64,000 bases of DNA, from NCBI GenBank assembly GCA_964291305.2, contig OZ219783.1:1-64000 (forward strand). Direction: 5' to 3'. A program made the position numbers and the translations under genes. Under the pieces are notes generated by a model that saw only the letters and a program-made list of their open reading frames with translations, was not told the DNA's origin and did no database searches. This stretch comes from VXNF01 sp964291305. GTDB taxonomy: Bacteria > Actinomycetota > Acidimicrobiia > Acidimicrobiales > CATQHL01. The number at the start of each line of letters is the position of its first letter. Positions within the stretch are counted from its first letter, which is position 1. Shown here one piece after another: positions 48,092-57,070 of this stretch.

Positions 48092-50725
48092 ATGAGCACC
48101 GAGTCACCCCGACGCGGCCGCCTCGCGCCCGGGCGCCTGGTGATCCTGGCAGGCATCGGCCTAGCAGCGTTCACCGTTGCCTCGGGGGTAGCCGCAGCCA
48201 TCACTGGGTTTCACAGCGGCGCCACTGTCACCCGCGAGGTGTTTGGCAACATCCCTGGGCCGCTGAGGGCGGCTTTCTACACCGCAATCCCGCTCGCTCT
48301 GGTGTACGCCTCGGTACTGTTCGCCCACCGGGTGGGCAACTGGCAGCGGGGTGCCCCCGAGCAGCGCCGCACCACCTGGGGGAACTTGCACCGCCGCCTG
48401 GCCGACCTGCGGGCGGGGGTCTACATGCGCACGCTGCTGCGCGAGCCGGCCGCCGGCATCATGCACTCGCTCATCTACTTCAGCTTCCTGGTCTTGCTAG
48501 CGGTGACGATCACGCTAGAGATCGAACACCAACTGCCCGAAGGTGCCAAGTTCCTCACCGGGCGTGTCTACCAGGGGTACTCCCTTACTGGTGATCTGGC
48601 CGGAGCAGTGTTCCTGGTAGGCGTGGTGTGGGCAATCCTGCGCCGATGGGGGCCATGGAAGTTGCGCCCCTACCGGATCCGCCACAAAACCCGGCCAGAG
48701 CACGCCGTGATCCTTCTCACGCTGCTACTCATTGGCGTGACCGGGTTCGGGGCCGAAGCATTCCGCATCGCCGACGCAGGCACTCCCTCCTTTGAGCGCT
48801 GGTCGATAATCGGGTATCCGCTGGCCACACTCGTCGACGGTCTCTCTAACGTCGCCGGCTGGCATCAGGCTTGGTGGATCCTGCATGTGGTGACTTTCGT
48901 GGTGTTCGTCCTGCTGATACCAGTCACGATGCTCCGCCACATCTTTACCTCGCCGGTGAACATGTACTTACGCGACCGACCGCGGCCCAAGGGAGCGATG
49001 CGGGAGCTGCCGAACCTCATGGAGACCGAGTTGGACAGCTTCGGCGCCAGCGCAGTGGAGGACTTCACCTGGAAGCAACTCCTCGATACCGACGCCTGCA
49101 CCATGTGCGGACGCTGCACCACTGTCTGTCCGGCTCACGCCACCGGAAAGCCGCTGGACCCACGCGAGATTGTGCTGAAAGTTGGCCAGGTGATGGCGGC
49201 CAGCGGCACTCCCGCTACCTCGCCGCCCATCGGCCAGGACGCCGAGATAACCGTGACCAGTGCCAACGTGTTCGAGCGGATCAGCTCTGAGGAGATATGG
49301 GCCTGCACCTCCTGCCGAGCCTGCGACGAGATTTGCCCCGTCAACATCGAAATCTTGGACAAGATCCTGGACATGCGGCGCTATCTGTCTCTAATGGAGA
49401 GCGATTTCCCCAGTGAGCTGGGCACCGCCTACCGGGCCATGGAGAACTCTGGCAACCCGTGGGGCATGGCTCAGTCGGCTCGCGCTGACTGGGCTAGCGA
49501 CTTCGACGGGCTCGAAGTGCTGGACGGCGGCGATCCGATCACCGCCGAGTATCTGTACTGGGTCGGCTGCGCCGGCAGCTACGACGACAAAAACCGGCGG
49601 GTCACCCGCGCTATGACCGAGCTAATGCAGCGGGCTGAGGTGAGCTTCTCCGTGCTAGGACCCGCAGAGATGTGCACTGGCGACCCGGCTAGGCGCTCCG
49701 GCAACGAGTACGTCTTCCAGATGCTCGCCATGCAGAACGTGGAGACTCTCAACAGCATGGGCGTGCGCAAGATCATCACCCAGTGCCCGCACTGCTTCAA
49801 CACTCTAGGCAATGAGTACCCACAGTTGGGCGGGCACTACGAAGTTATTCACCACAGCCAGTTGCTGGAACAGTTAGTAGACAGCGGCAAGTTGGACCTC
49901 TCCGAGGCCCAACTGAACGAGCGGCTCGTTTACCACGACTCTTGCTACCTCGGGCGGCACAACGACGTTTATCTGGCGCCGCGGCGGGTTGTAGGGGCCA
50001 TCGGTGGACTTGAGGTCGTTGAAGCGCCCCGCAACGGCACCAAGGGCATGTGCTGCGGGGCTGGTGGCGCCCGCATGTGGCTGGAAGAGCACGTGGGGGA
50101 GCAAGTGAACGTGGTACGTAGCCGCGAGTTGCTAGCCACCGGTGCCGACCGCATCGCCACCGCCTGCCCCTTCTGTTACGTCATGATCGACGACGGGGTG
50201 CGGGGCGAGGGGATAGAACCCGCTGATGTCCAAGTAGGAGACATCGCCCTGCACGTGCTGGAGGCGCTCCGGCGCGGTGAGCAGGAAACCTCCGCCCGGC
50301 GCCAAACCGAACTGGCCTCGGCGGTAGTGGTCGGCGAACCGTCCAGCGCCGGCGTGCCGGTAGCAGTGTCGGTATCAGGGCTGGATCTGGCGCCAATGGC
50401 TCGCCTGCGCCCAGCACCCACCGCCACCTCCGCTGCCGGGGTGCCCGCTTTGGCACCGCCGACAGCCACCGCTAAGCCGGCGGCTAAACCCACCCAGCCA
50501 CGCAAGGACGATCTGAGCCTCATCAAAGGCACCGACCCGATGCTGCTTGCAGAACTAGCCAAGCAGAAAATCACCGGCTTCGACCAGATCGCCGCGCTAG
50601 ACGAAGCCGCAGTTGAGGAACTCGAGGAAGCCATCGGCGCGCCAGGCCGCATCCAGAAGTGGAACTGGGTAACACAGGCCGAAGACTTGCTGCGTCAACT
50701 CGCTAACGAAGGCGACGGCGACTAG
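48092..50725 (+). CDS. EtfD-like membrane (Fe-S)/CCG-domain reductase (Rv0338c type)
   Basis: This is probably an electron-transfer-flavoprotein:menaquinone oxidoreductase. The 877-residue protein (ATG 48092) has an N-terminal membrane part with five or six helices, like NarI/HdrE. Two 4Fe-4S motifs follow (CTMCGRCTTVCP near residue 336, CTSCRACDEICP near 404), then two CCG domains (CPHCFNTLGNEYP; CCGAGGARMW near 651). A Pro/Ala-rich linker leads to a ~70-residue C-terminal helix-hairpin-helix-like domain (about 807-877). Size and order match mycobacterial EtfD, which links fatty-acid beta-oxidation to the quinone pool. A GTG at 48020 is an alternative start. Confidence 0.85.
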   Translation: MSTESPRRGRLAPGRLVILAGIGLAAFTVASGVAAAITGFHSGATVTREVFGNIPGPLRAAFYTAIPLALVYASVLFAHRVGNWQRGAPEQRRTTWGNLHRRLADLRAGVYMRTLLREPAAGIMHSLIYFSFLVLLAVTITLEIEHQLPEGAKFLTGRVYQGYSLTGDLAGAVFLVGVVWAILRRWGPWKLRPYRIRHKTRPEHAVILLTLLLIGVTGFGAEAFRIADAGTPSFERWSIIGYPLATLVDGLSNVAGWHQAWWILHVVTFVVFVLLIPVTMLRHIFTSPVNMYLRDRPRPKGAMRELPNLMETELDSFGASAVEDFTWKQLLDTDACTMCGRCTTVCPAHATGKPLDPREIVLKVGQVMAASGTPATSPPIGQDAEITVTSANVFERISSEEIWACTSCRACDEICPVNIEILDKILDMRRYLSLMESDFPSELGTAYRAMENSGNPWGMAQSARADWASDFDGLEVLDGGDPITAEYLYWVGCAGSYDDKNRRVTRAMTELMQRAEVSFSVLGPAEMCTGDPARRSGNEYVFQMLAMQNVETLNSMGVRKIITQCPHCFNTLGNEYPQLGGHYEVIHHSQLLEQLVDSGKLDLSEAQLNERLVYHDSCYLGRHNDVYLAPRRVVGAIGGLEVVEAPRNGTKGMCCGAGGARMWLEEHVGEQVNVVRSRELLATGADRIATACPFCYVMIDDGVRGEGIEPADVQVGDIALHVLEALRRGEQETSARRQTELASAVVVGEPSSAGVPVAVSVSGLDLAPMARLRPAPTATSAAGVPALAPPTATAKPAAKPTQPRKDDLSLIKGTDPMLLAELAKQKITGFDQIAALDEAAVEELEEAIGAPGRIQKWNWVTQAEDLLRQLANEGDGD

Positions 50726-51282
50726 AAGTTCTCCCAGTAGCGGCTGGGAATCGGACCCACTTGACCCTGGTACTTCGAGCCCACCTCGCGCGCCCCATAA
50801 GGATTCTCCGCCGGCGTGGTCATGGCGATGAAGCTGATCTGACCGATTTTCATTCCTGGGTACAGCGTTATCGGCAGGGTCGCCACGTTAGACAACTCCA
50901 GCGTGAGTTGCCCCTGCCAGCCTGCGTCCACGAAACCGGCGGTGGAATGGATGAGCAGTCCCAGCCGGCCGAGGCTGGACTTGCCCTCTAGCCGGCCCAC
51001 TAGGTCATCCGGGAGGCTCACATGCTCAAGCGTGCAACCCAAAACGAACTCGCCGGGGTGCAGGATGAACACGCCACCGGAGTCGATCTCCACCAGGTCG
51101 GTGAGGCTAGCCAAATCCTCCTTGACGTCGATGCAGCCCATGGTGTGGTTGCGGAACACCCGAAACCAGCGACCTATTCGCAGGTCCACCGAGGAGGGCT
51201 GGATCGCCCCATCAGCCAGCGGCTGAATGACGATACGCCCCGCCGCGAGCTGTTCACGAATGGATCGATCAGACAGAATCAT
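50722..51282 (-). CDS. dcd: dCTP deaminase
   Basis: The enzyme deaminates dCTP towards dUMP supply. The 186-residue protein has the trimeric dUTPase-like core: SSVDLRIGRWF, the active-site GKSSLGRLGL and the catalytic Glu region AGWQGQLTLELSN. Actinobacterial enzymes of this size are often bifunctional dCTP deaminase/dUTPase; I cannot settle that here. Its TAG stop and the EtfD-like gene's TAG stop share the palindrome CTAG (50722-50725). Confidence 0.94.
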   Translation of the reverse strand: MILSDRSIREQLAAGRIVIQPLADGAIQPSSVDLRIGRWFRVFRNHTMGCIDVKEDLASLTDLVEIDSGGVFILHPGEFVLGCTLEHVSLPDDLVGRLEGKSSLGRLGLLIHSTAGFVDAGWQGQLTLELSNVATLPITLYPGMKIGQISFIAMTTPAENPYGAREVGSKYQGQVGPIPSRYWENF

Positions 51283-51333
51283 TCCAAAGCGACGTTACCC
51301 TCGAATCGTCCTGCACTGAAAGGAGCAAGCGTC

Positions 51334-52536
51334 ATGCCCAACGCGTTCCTGCATGGCTTTGCGCCGCCCACCTTCGAGCACTACATCAACCTCGTTCGAG
51401 GTGAGGGGTGCATTGTCTGGGACGACGCCGGTAACGACTACCTAGATGCCATGGCCAGCTTGTGGTACTGCCAAGTGGGCCACGGTCGCCACGAGATCAT
51501 CGATGCTGTAACCGACCAGATGCGCCAGTTGGAGGCCTACAACACGTTCGCGCCGTTCACCAACCCCGCCGCCGAAGAGGTAGCGCGGATGATCGTCGCA
51601 CGCTCCCCGCTGGCTGACGGCCGGGTATTCCTGTGCTCCTCGGGGTCTGAGGCAGTGGACACGGCTCTGAAGCTGGCCCGCCAGTGGCACCAGCTTCGGG
51701 GCGACAGCGACCGCCAGGAGATCCTCAAACGCACCAACGGCTACCACGGTACGAACTTCGGCGGGACAGCCGCGCAGGGCATTGCCCCTAATCGCCAAGG
51801 CTGGGGTGACCTAGCGCCGCACTTCACCGAAGTGCCAAGTGACGACCTGGAGGCGGCGGCGGTAGCCCTGGCTAGAAATGAAGGTCGCGTGGCTGCTGTG
51901 CTTTCCGAGCCGCTGCAAGGCGCCGGAGGCGTGTGGCCGCCACCGCCGGGTTACCTCTCGGGCTTGCGTCGACTCTGCGACGCGCAGGGGGCGCTGTTCA
52001 TACTTGACGAGGTGATCTGCGGGTTTGGCAGAACTGGGGAGTGGTTTGGGGCGCAGTACTACGACGTAGTGCCCGACATCATGACCTTCGCCAAGGGTGC
52101 TACCTCGGGGTACCTACCCCTGGCGGGGGTGATCCTGTCACGAGAGGTCTGCGACACTTTCGAAGCCGAGGAGGACTTTCTCCTGCGCACTGGCTACACC
52201 TACTCAGGGCATCCGGCGCCATGCGCCGCCGGGGTGGCCAACTTGAAGCTCATGGAAGCCGAGAGCTTGCCTGCTAGGGCGACACACATAGGCGAGCGCA
52301 TCTCAGCAGGCCTACGAGCAATGACCGATGACGGCCTCCTGGCCAGTTACCGGGGGTCAGGCGCCGTCTGGGCAGCCGAGTTAGAACGCGACGCTGCTGG
52401 GGTGCGCCAAGCGATGTTGGACGCCGGGGTCATCGTGCGACCCATCGGCACTGCCTTGGCTATGTGTCCGCCTCTGGTAATCAGCGACGCTGAAATTGAC
52501 CGCCTCATCGACACCATGGCCCAAGCTCTGCGCTAA
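51334..52536 (+). CDS. Class III PLP-dependent aminotransferase
   Basis: The 400-residue enzyme moves an amino group with PLP. Visible motifs are WDDAGNDYLDAMASLWYCQVGH, the CSSGSEAVDTALKLAR phosphate site, LDEVICGFGRTG, and the Schiff-base Lys in TFAKGATSGY. The pattern fits omega-amino-acid/beta-alanine:pyruvate or polyamine transaminases; the exact donor is unknown. The ATG at 51334 has AAAGGAG upstream; the frame is open 312 bases before this but over the dcd gene. Confidence 0.9.
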   Translation: MPNAFLHGFAPPTFEHYINLVRGEGCIVWDDAGNDYLDAMASLWYCQVGHGRHEIIDAVTDQMRQLEAYNTFAPFTNPAAEEVARMIVARSPLADGRVFLCSSGSEAVDTALKLARQWHQLRGDSDRQEILKRTNGYHGTNFGGTAAQGIAPNRQGWGDLAPHFTEVPSDDLEAAAVALARNEGRVAAVLSEPLQGAGGVWPPPPGYLSGLRRLCDAQGALFILDEVICGFGRTGEWFGAQYYDVVPDIMTFAKGATSGYLPLAGVILSREVCDTFEAEEDFLLRTGYTYSGHPAPCAAGVANLKLMEAESLPARATHIGERISAGLRAMTDDGLLASYRGSGAVWAAELERDAAGVRQAMLDAGVIVRPIGTALAMCPPLVISDAEIDRLIDTMAQALR

Positions 52537-52544
52537 GCGTTTGC

Positions 52545-53582
52545 TCAGGCGGAAATAGTAACGACCGTGCCGAGTGGGGCGGTTTGCGCAATGACCTCAA
52601 TGATCTCGTTGGGGATGCGGATGCAGCCGTTTGAGAGGGCCTCACCCACCCGCTCGGGGATATGCGTGCCGTGCAACGCTATGCGCGGCAGACCACCGCC
52701 GAAGCTATTCAACACCTCGCTAAAGAAAGACAACATCAGAATCCAATCACCCAGCACCACACTGGCATTCTGCTGACTGTGATTCGGCAACTTCTCCACG
52801 ATGAAACCCCGCAACGACGGCGTGGGGGTGGCAGGTTTGCCGACAATCGCCCCCGTGGAAGTGATCAGATTGTCGCCCTCGTAGAGCGCCACGCTGCGAT
52901 CCGACACGTCGATGGTGATGTGATGGCTCACCGTTGACCAGTTGAAGTTCTCAGCTCGCACCCAGCCACGTGCGCCATTGGGGCGCACAGGCAGTTCGAC
53001 TTGCACCCATTCGTCACCTTGGGCTCCCTGCAGGAGACGTGCCACTAGCCGATTACGGCGAAAGGTGAAGCTCCAGACATCACCGTCAGGGAAAGCCAGA
53101 CGAGTGCCGTTCGGGGCGTCATACACCGGGATAATACTGTTCACGTCGTCTTTGGCGATTAGAACTGTGATCGGCTCCCAGGGGGGTGCCGTAGCAGGGG
53201 CTGGAGGGGGTGGCGGCGCCGGCGGAGGAAGTTGGTCGGCCGGGACCCTTGTCAAGTCCGGATTGGTCATCTCCTCTGGCAACGGCACATCTAGCAGCGC
53301 CTGCGTAGTGGTGGGAGTGCCGTCCGGGGCGACGGGAGCATCAGGCGGAGCGGTGACCGCAATGGTCGGCTCGGTCGTCTGACCGAGTGGGGCCGCGACC
53401 GTGGTAGGCGTCTCGACTGCCTCCGATGAGGGAGTAGTCGTCGGGCGGGCTGACGAGAGACTCGGCTCCTCGGACGCGCCGCCGCAAGCGGCAGCGGCAA
53501 GTGCCACCACGAGGACCAAAGCAAGGATCCGGATCAACGGCCGCCGCGGCACGGTGCGACTAGATAATGAGCGCCTAATCAT
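52545..53582 (-). CDS. L,D-transpeptidase (YkuD domain) lipoprotein
   Basis: The enzyme forms 3-3 peptidoglycan cross-links or attaches proteins to the wall. The 345-residue protein has a signal peptide with lipobox LAAAAC, a ~120-residue Thr/Pro/Ala-rich spacer, a small beta domain, then YkuD with HGT in IALHGTHIP and the catalytic Cys in SNGCIRIPN. It ends nine bases from the convergent aminotransferase. Confidence 0.92.
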   Translation of the reverse strand: MIRRSLSSRTVPRRPLIRILALVLVVALAAAACGGASEEPSLSSARPTTTPSSEAVETPTTVAAPLGQTTEPTIAVTAPPDAPVAPDGTPTTTQALLDVPLPEEMTNPDLTRVPADQLPPPAPPPPPAPATAPPWEPITVLIAKDDVNSIIPVYDAPNGTRLAFPDGDVWSFTFRRNRLVARLLQGAQGDEWVQVELPVRPNGARGWVRAENFNWSTVSHHITIDVSDRSVALYEGDNLITSTGAIVGKPATPTPSLRGFIVEKLPNHSQQNASVVLGDWILMLSFFSEVLNSFGGGLPRIALHGTHIPERVGEALSNGCIRIPNEIIEVIAQTAPLGTVVTISA

Positions 53583-53711
53583 GTCAACTTCCTTCTTTGC
53601 GGATCTGCCCTGTCATGCCGGCGACATCTTCTTACCTACCCGACACCACTCCGCTCCACTGCCCTCAACAGCCTAACTGCGCTCTCCTCAAGTCTGACGG
53701 TTTTCTGGCTC

Positions 53712-54956
53712 TTACTCAGAGGACAAGTTATTTTCGGGTTCGGTCGCCACGTGTGGACGGCGCCAGGCCGCCTGCGCCAGCTCGTTGACTTCCCGCAGAG
53801 GTCGGCCCGTGGCCGCAGCCACCCCAGCGGCGTCGTCATGCTCCACCTTCACCCGACCCGCCGCCACCTTCAAACGCACCGGCATGCCGTCCACGTAAAC
53901 CTCTGCATAGTCCCGAGCCCGGGGCCAGCGCTGCAGCGTGGTGGCCCGAATGCCGAGGCTGCCCGTCTCTGCCAGCATCACGTCGGCCAACGAGGCGGTC
54001 AACGCCGGCTCTACTAGCGCGCTGACCACGTGCGCCGGACGGCCCTTTTTCATAACGACTGGTGTAATCCAAGCATCGTGCGCGCCGGCCAGCAGCAGCG
54101 CCTCGATGGTGTAGGCCAGCGTCTCGCCGGTGACATCATCCACGTTCGTCTCTAGGAGTCGAACTTCTTGCCCAGCGCTGAGTGTTGCTTCGGCCCGGCC
54201 GAGCACGACCTGGGTGACGTTAGGACGATCTTGCAGCTCCCGGTCGCCAGCCCCGTATCCCACAGATTCGATGGTCAGTGAGGGCATCGGCCCAAAACGC
54301 GTCGCCAAGGCGGACATCAAAGCGGCTCCTGTAGGCGTTGTGAGTTCGAGGGGGACCTCAGTGCCGAAGGTGGGAGCCCCTCGCAGGAGTTCCACTGTCG
54401 CCGGCGCGGGGATTGGCAGGTGGCCATGCGCCGTGCGAATCATGCCTTGTCCGTGAGCGATAGGGCTGACATGCACTTCTGCCACATCCAGAACCTCGAG
54501 CGCGGCGCAAGTCCCAACGATGTCGACGATGGCGTCGAGGCCTCCCACCTCGTGGAAGTGCACCTGCGCTACCGGCCGACTGTGCAGGTGGGCCTCGGCC
54601 TCGGCCAGCGCCCGGAAGACCGCCAGGGCGCGCCGGCGTACCCGCTCGGGAAGCTCGGCCTCGCTGACCAGACCCAGAATGTGCGAAGCAGTGCGTACTA
54701 CGCCGGACTCAGACACCTTCACGGTGACATCGGTGGCAGCAATCCCGCCGCGCAGTGTTGGGGCAACCACAAGTTCCCAGCCCTGAACGTCCAGGCCAGC
54801 GAGAATGTCGCGAACCGCCTCTACCTCAGCACCGGCGTCCAGCAGCGCACCCAGCGCCATGTCGCCGGCCACGCCGCAGAAGCAGTTGAACCAGGCCACC
54901 GACGACGGCTGCTCAGCCGCGGCACCACCACACTTAGTCACGTCGGGATCGTGCAT
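53712..54956 (-). CDS. larC: Nickel-pincer cofactor biosynthesis protein LarC
   Basis: LarC inserts nickel into the pyridinium dithiocarboxylate mononucleotide made by LarB and LarE. The 414-residue protein matches the DUF111 family: WFNCFCGVAGDMALGALLDAG at the N-terminus, QVHFHEVGGLDAIVDIVGTCAAL (His-rich metal site), and ETNVDDVTGETLAYTIEALLLAGAHDAWITPVVMKKGRPAHV. Length is that of the undivided protein, with no frameshift like the one known in Lactobacillus larC. Its start lies 12 bp after larB. Confidence 0.93.
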   Translation of the reverse strand: MHDPDVTKCGGAAAEQPSSVAWFNCFCGVAGDMALGALLDAGAEVEAVRDILAGLDVQGWELVVAPTLRGGIAATDVTVKVSESGVVRTASHILGLVSEAELPERVRRRALAVFRALAEAEAHLHSRPVAQVHFHEVGGLDAIVDIVGTCAALEVLDVAEVHVSPIAHGQGMIRTAHGHLPIPAPATVELLRGAPTFGTEVPLELTTPTGAALMSALATRFGPMPSLTIESVGYGAGDRELQDRPNVTQVVLGRAEATLSAGQEVRLLETNVDDVTGETLAYTIEALLLAGAHDAWITPVVMKKGRPAHVVSALVEPALTASLADVMLAETGSLGIRATTLQRWPRARDYAEVYVDGMPVRLKVAAGRVKVEHDDAAGVAAATGRPLREVNELAQAAWRRPHVATEPENNLSSE

Positions 54957-54968
54957 CTGACCTCCCCC

Positions 54969-55724
54969 CTACTCATGTGGCTTAGCCGCGCTGTCGAGTA
55001 TTCGCAACACTGCAGCAGCGGCGCCAAAACCGTTGTCGATACCTACCACGCTGACCCCAGCAGCACACGACGCCAGCATTGAAAGCAAGGCGGTGACACC
55101 CTCCAGCGCGGCGCCGTAACCGGTGCTCGTGGGGACAGCTACCACCGGCGCCGCGGTTAGCCCTCCCACGACGCTAGGCAGCGCTCCCTCCATACCCGCC
55201 ACCACGACCACGGCGTCGGCGGTCTGTAGCGCACCCACTTCCACCAGTAGTCGGTGCAGCCCGGCTACGCCCACGTCATTAAGGCGGCTACCTGTCACGC
55301 CGTGAGCTGCTAGGACGGCCTCGCATTCACCAGCCACGGGACCGTCGGCCGTGCCGGCCGTGGCGATCACTACCTTTTCTGGCCTCGACTCCGACGGACA
55401 CCAGCTCACAGTAGAGCCGGACCTCCGGCCGCCGGGATTGGCCGCCAACGCCGCCTCAGCCTGCGCAGCATCGGCGCGGGTCAACAGCACCGGCCCAGGC
55501 CCCGCGGCCAGCAGCTCAAAGACAATTGCGGCGCATTCGCTGGGTTCTTTGCCCGGGCCGTAGACCACTTCGCCAAGCGGCGAACGCAGCCGGCGATGGT
55601 GATCGACACGGGCAAACCCCAAATCGCCGAACGGCAGCCGCCGAAGTTCTCGCACGGCCTCGTCGGGATGCATCTCGCCACGCTGGACTCTAACGAGCAG
55701 TCCTCTAAGGGTTGCGGTGTCCAT
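54969..55724 (-). CDS. larB: Nickel-pincer cofactor biosynthesis protein LarB
   Basis: LarB carboxylates and hydrolyses nicotinic acid adenine dinucleotide in the first step of nickel-pincer cofactor synthesis. The 251-residue protein has a C-terminal PurE-like domain (VIATAGTADGPVAGECEAVL, VVVAGMEGALPSVVGGL, VPTSTGYGAALEGVTALLSML). The N-terminal segment LPFGDLGFARVDHHRRLRSPLGEVVYG is typical. LarE and lactate racemase are not in the window. It is divergent from pheA. Confidence 0.93.
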   Translation of the reverse strand: MDTATLRGLLVRVQRGEMHPDEAVRELRRLPFGDLGFARVDHHRRLRSPLGEVVYGPGKEPSECAAIVFELLAAGPGPVLLTRADAAQAEAALAANPGGRRSGSTVSWCPSESRPEKVVIATAGTADGPVAGECEAVLAAHGVTGSRLNDVGVAGLHRLLVEVGALQTADAVVVVAGMEGALPSVVGGLTAAPVVAVPTSTGYGAALEGVTALLSMLASCAAGVSVVGIDNGFGAAAAVLRILDSAAKPHE

Positions 55725-55819
55725 GGGCTATATCCTTGCTGGTCGTGGTCGCCGCCCACGCATCAAATGACACATCGAATGTTGCGTCAAACTCCTGCGC
55801 ACCGCGGTCGAGGCTAAGC

Positions 55820-56734
55820 GTGGGCTATCTGGGGCCGGAGGGCACGTTTAGTCAACAGGCTCTACAGTCCGAACCGACCCTGGCCGATCACGATTTGGTG
55901 GAGTTCCCGTCGATTCCAGAGGTTCTGGAAGCCGCCTCTTCCGGCAAAGTTGACCTGAGCTTCGCCGCTATCGAGAACTCCATCGAGGGCTCGGTGAACG
56001 TCACCCTCGACACTTTGGCGTTCGACTCCAATCTCCTGATCCAACATGAGACGGTCCTGTCGGTGCACCTACACTTACTAGCAGCGCCTGGCGCGACATT
56101 GTCCGGAATTGAGCGCGTGGTCTCCTTTCCCCACGCCATCGCCCAGTGTCGCTCTTTCCTAAGCGATCAACTGCCTCAGGCCCGGATTGAAGCAGCCACC
56201 TCCACCGCCGAGGCGGTGCGCGCCGTCGCCGCCGGTGGAGATCGCCGCACCGCCGCTATCGGCGCCGCCCTAGCCGGGCAGATCTACCAACTCCAGGCCC
56301 TCGCCGACGACATCGGCGACCACCCGGATAACCAGACCCGCTTCGTTACCGTGGCCGCAGGCGGTATTCCAGCTCCCACCGGCCACGACAAGACCTCTAT
56401 TGTGACCTTCCAGCACAATGACCGGCCCGGTTCGTTGCTCAGCATTTTGCAAGAGTTCGCAGCCCGATCCATCAACCTCACAAAGCTGGAGTCCCGCCCC
56501 ACTAAGCGCTCCCTCGGTGACTATTGCTTCATCATCGACCTGTCGGGTCATGTGGCGGATGAACTAGTCGCCGACTGCCTGCTGAACATCCAGGCCAAAC
56601 AGGCCGACATCAAGTTCCTCGGCTCATATCCGGCCGCCGGGGCGAGGGCCGAAAGCGCCCGCCAGGAGGCCGACGACGCCTGGCGGCGCGCCACGGACTG
56701 GCTAGCCGACGTGCGCGATCAACTGAACGGCTGA
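55820..56734 (+). CDS. pheA: Prephenate dehydratase
   Basis: The enzyme converts prephenate to phenylpyruvate in phenylalanine synthesis. The catalytic domain starts GYLGPEGTFSQQAL and includes AAIENSIEGSVNVTLD and the TRF motif in NQTRFVTV. A C-terminal ACT domain (TSIVTFQHNDRPGSLLSILQEFA, with ESRP) binds phenylalanine for feedback control. I choose the GTG at 55820 (304 residues), with GAGG six bases upstream. The open frame reaches back to a TTG at 55712, overlapping larB, but that extension is not family-like. Confidence 0.9.
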   Translation: MGYLGPEGTFSQQALQSEPTLADHDLVEFPSIPEVLEAASSGKVDLSFAAIENSIEGSVNVTLDTLAFDSNLLIQHETVLSVHLHLLAAPGATLSGIERVVSFPHAIAQCRSFLSDQLPQARIEAATSTAEAVRAVAAGGDRRTAAIGAALAGQIYQLQALADDIGDHPDNQTRFVTVAAGGIPAPTGHDKTSIVTFQHNDRPGSLLSILQEFAARSINLTKLESRPTKRSLGDYCFIIDLSGHVADELVADCLLNIQAKQADIKFLGSYPAAGARAESARQEADDAWRRATDWLADVRDQLNG

Positions 56735-56762
56735 AGTTCGCCGCGGCGTTACCCTCGACCCT

Positions 56763-56847
56763 GGAGGGATGGCAGAGCGGACGATTGCGACGGTCTTGAA
56801 AACCGTTGGGTTTCACGACCCCGGGGGTTCGAATCCCCCTCCCTCCG
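56763..56847 (+). tRNA. tRNA-Ser (anticodon TGA)
   Basis: Acceptor GGAGGGA/TCCCTCC, anticodon stem ACGGT/ACCGT around CTTGAAA, a long variable arm, and T-loop TTCGAAT are present. Discriminator G; CCA not encoded. Confidence 0.96.
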
Positions 56848-56945
56848 CTGCGGACGGGGCGCTCCCGCATCAAAGCCCCGCGGAGAGGCCATACTTGAAG
56901 TCCGTCGATTGGCTGTCTGCGTTTCGCGGGCGCCGGCGCCGGCTA

Positions 56946-57020
<75 letters not shown>

Positions 57021-57070
57021 CTAAGTGGCAGCACACGGCTTACCATCGGGTGCGCCGGTAGTCTGCGAGC

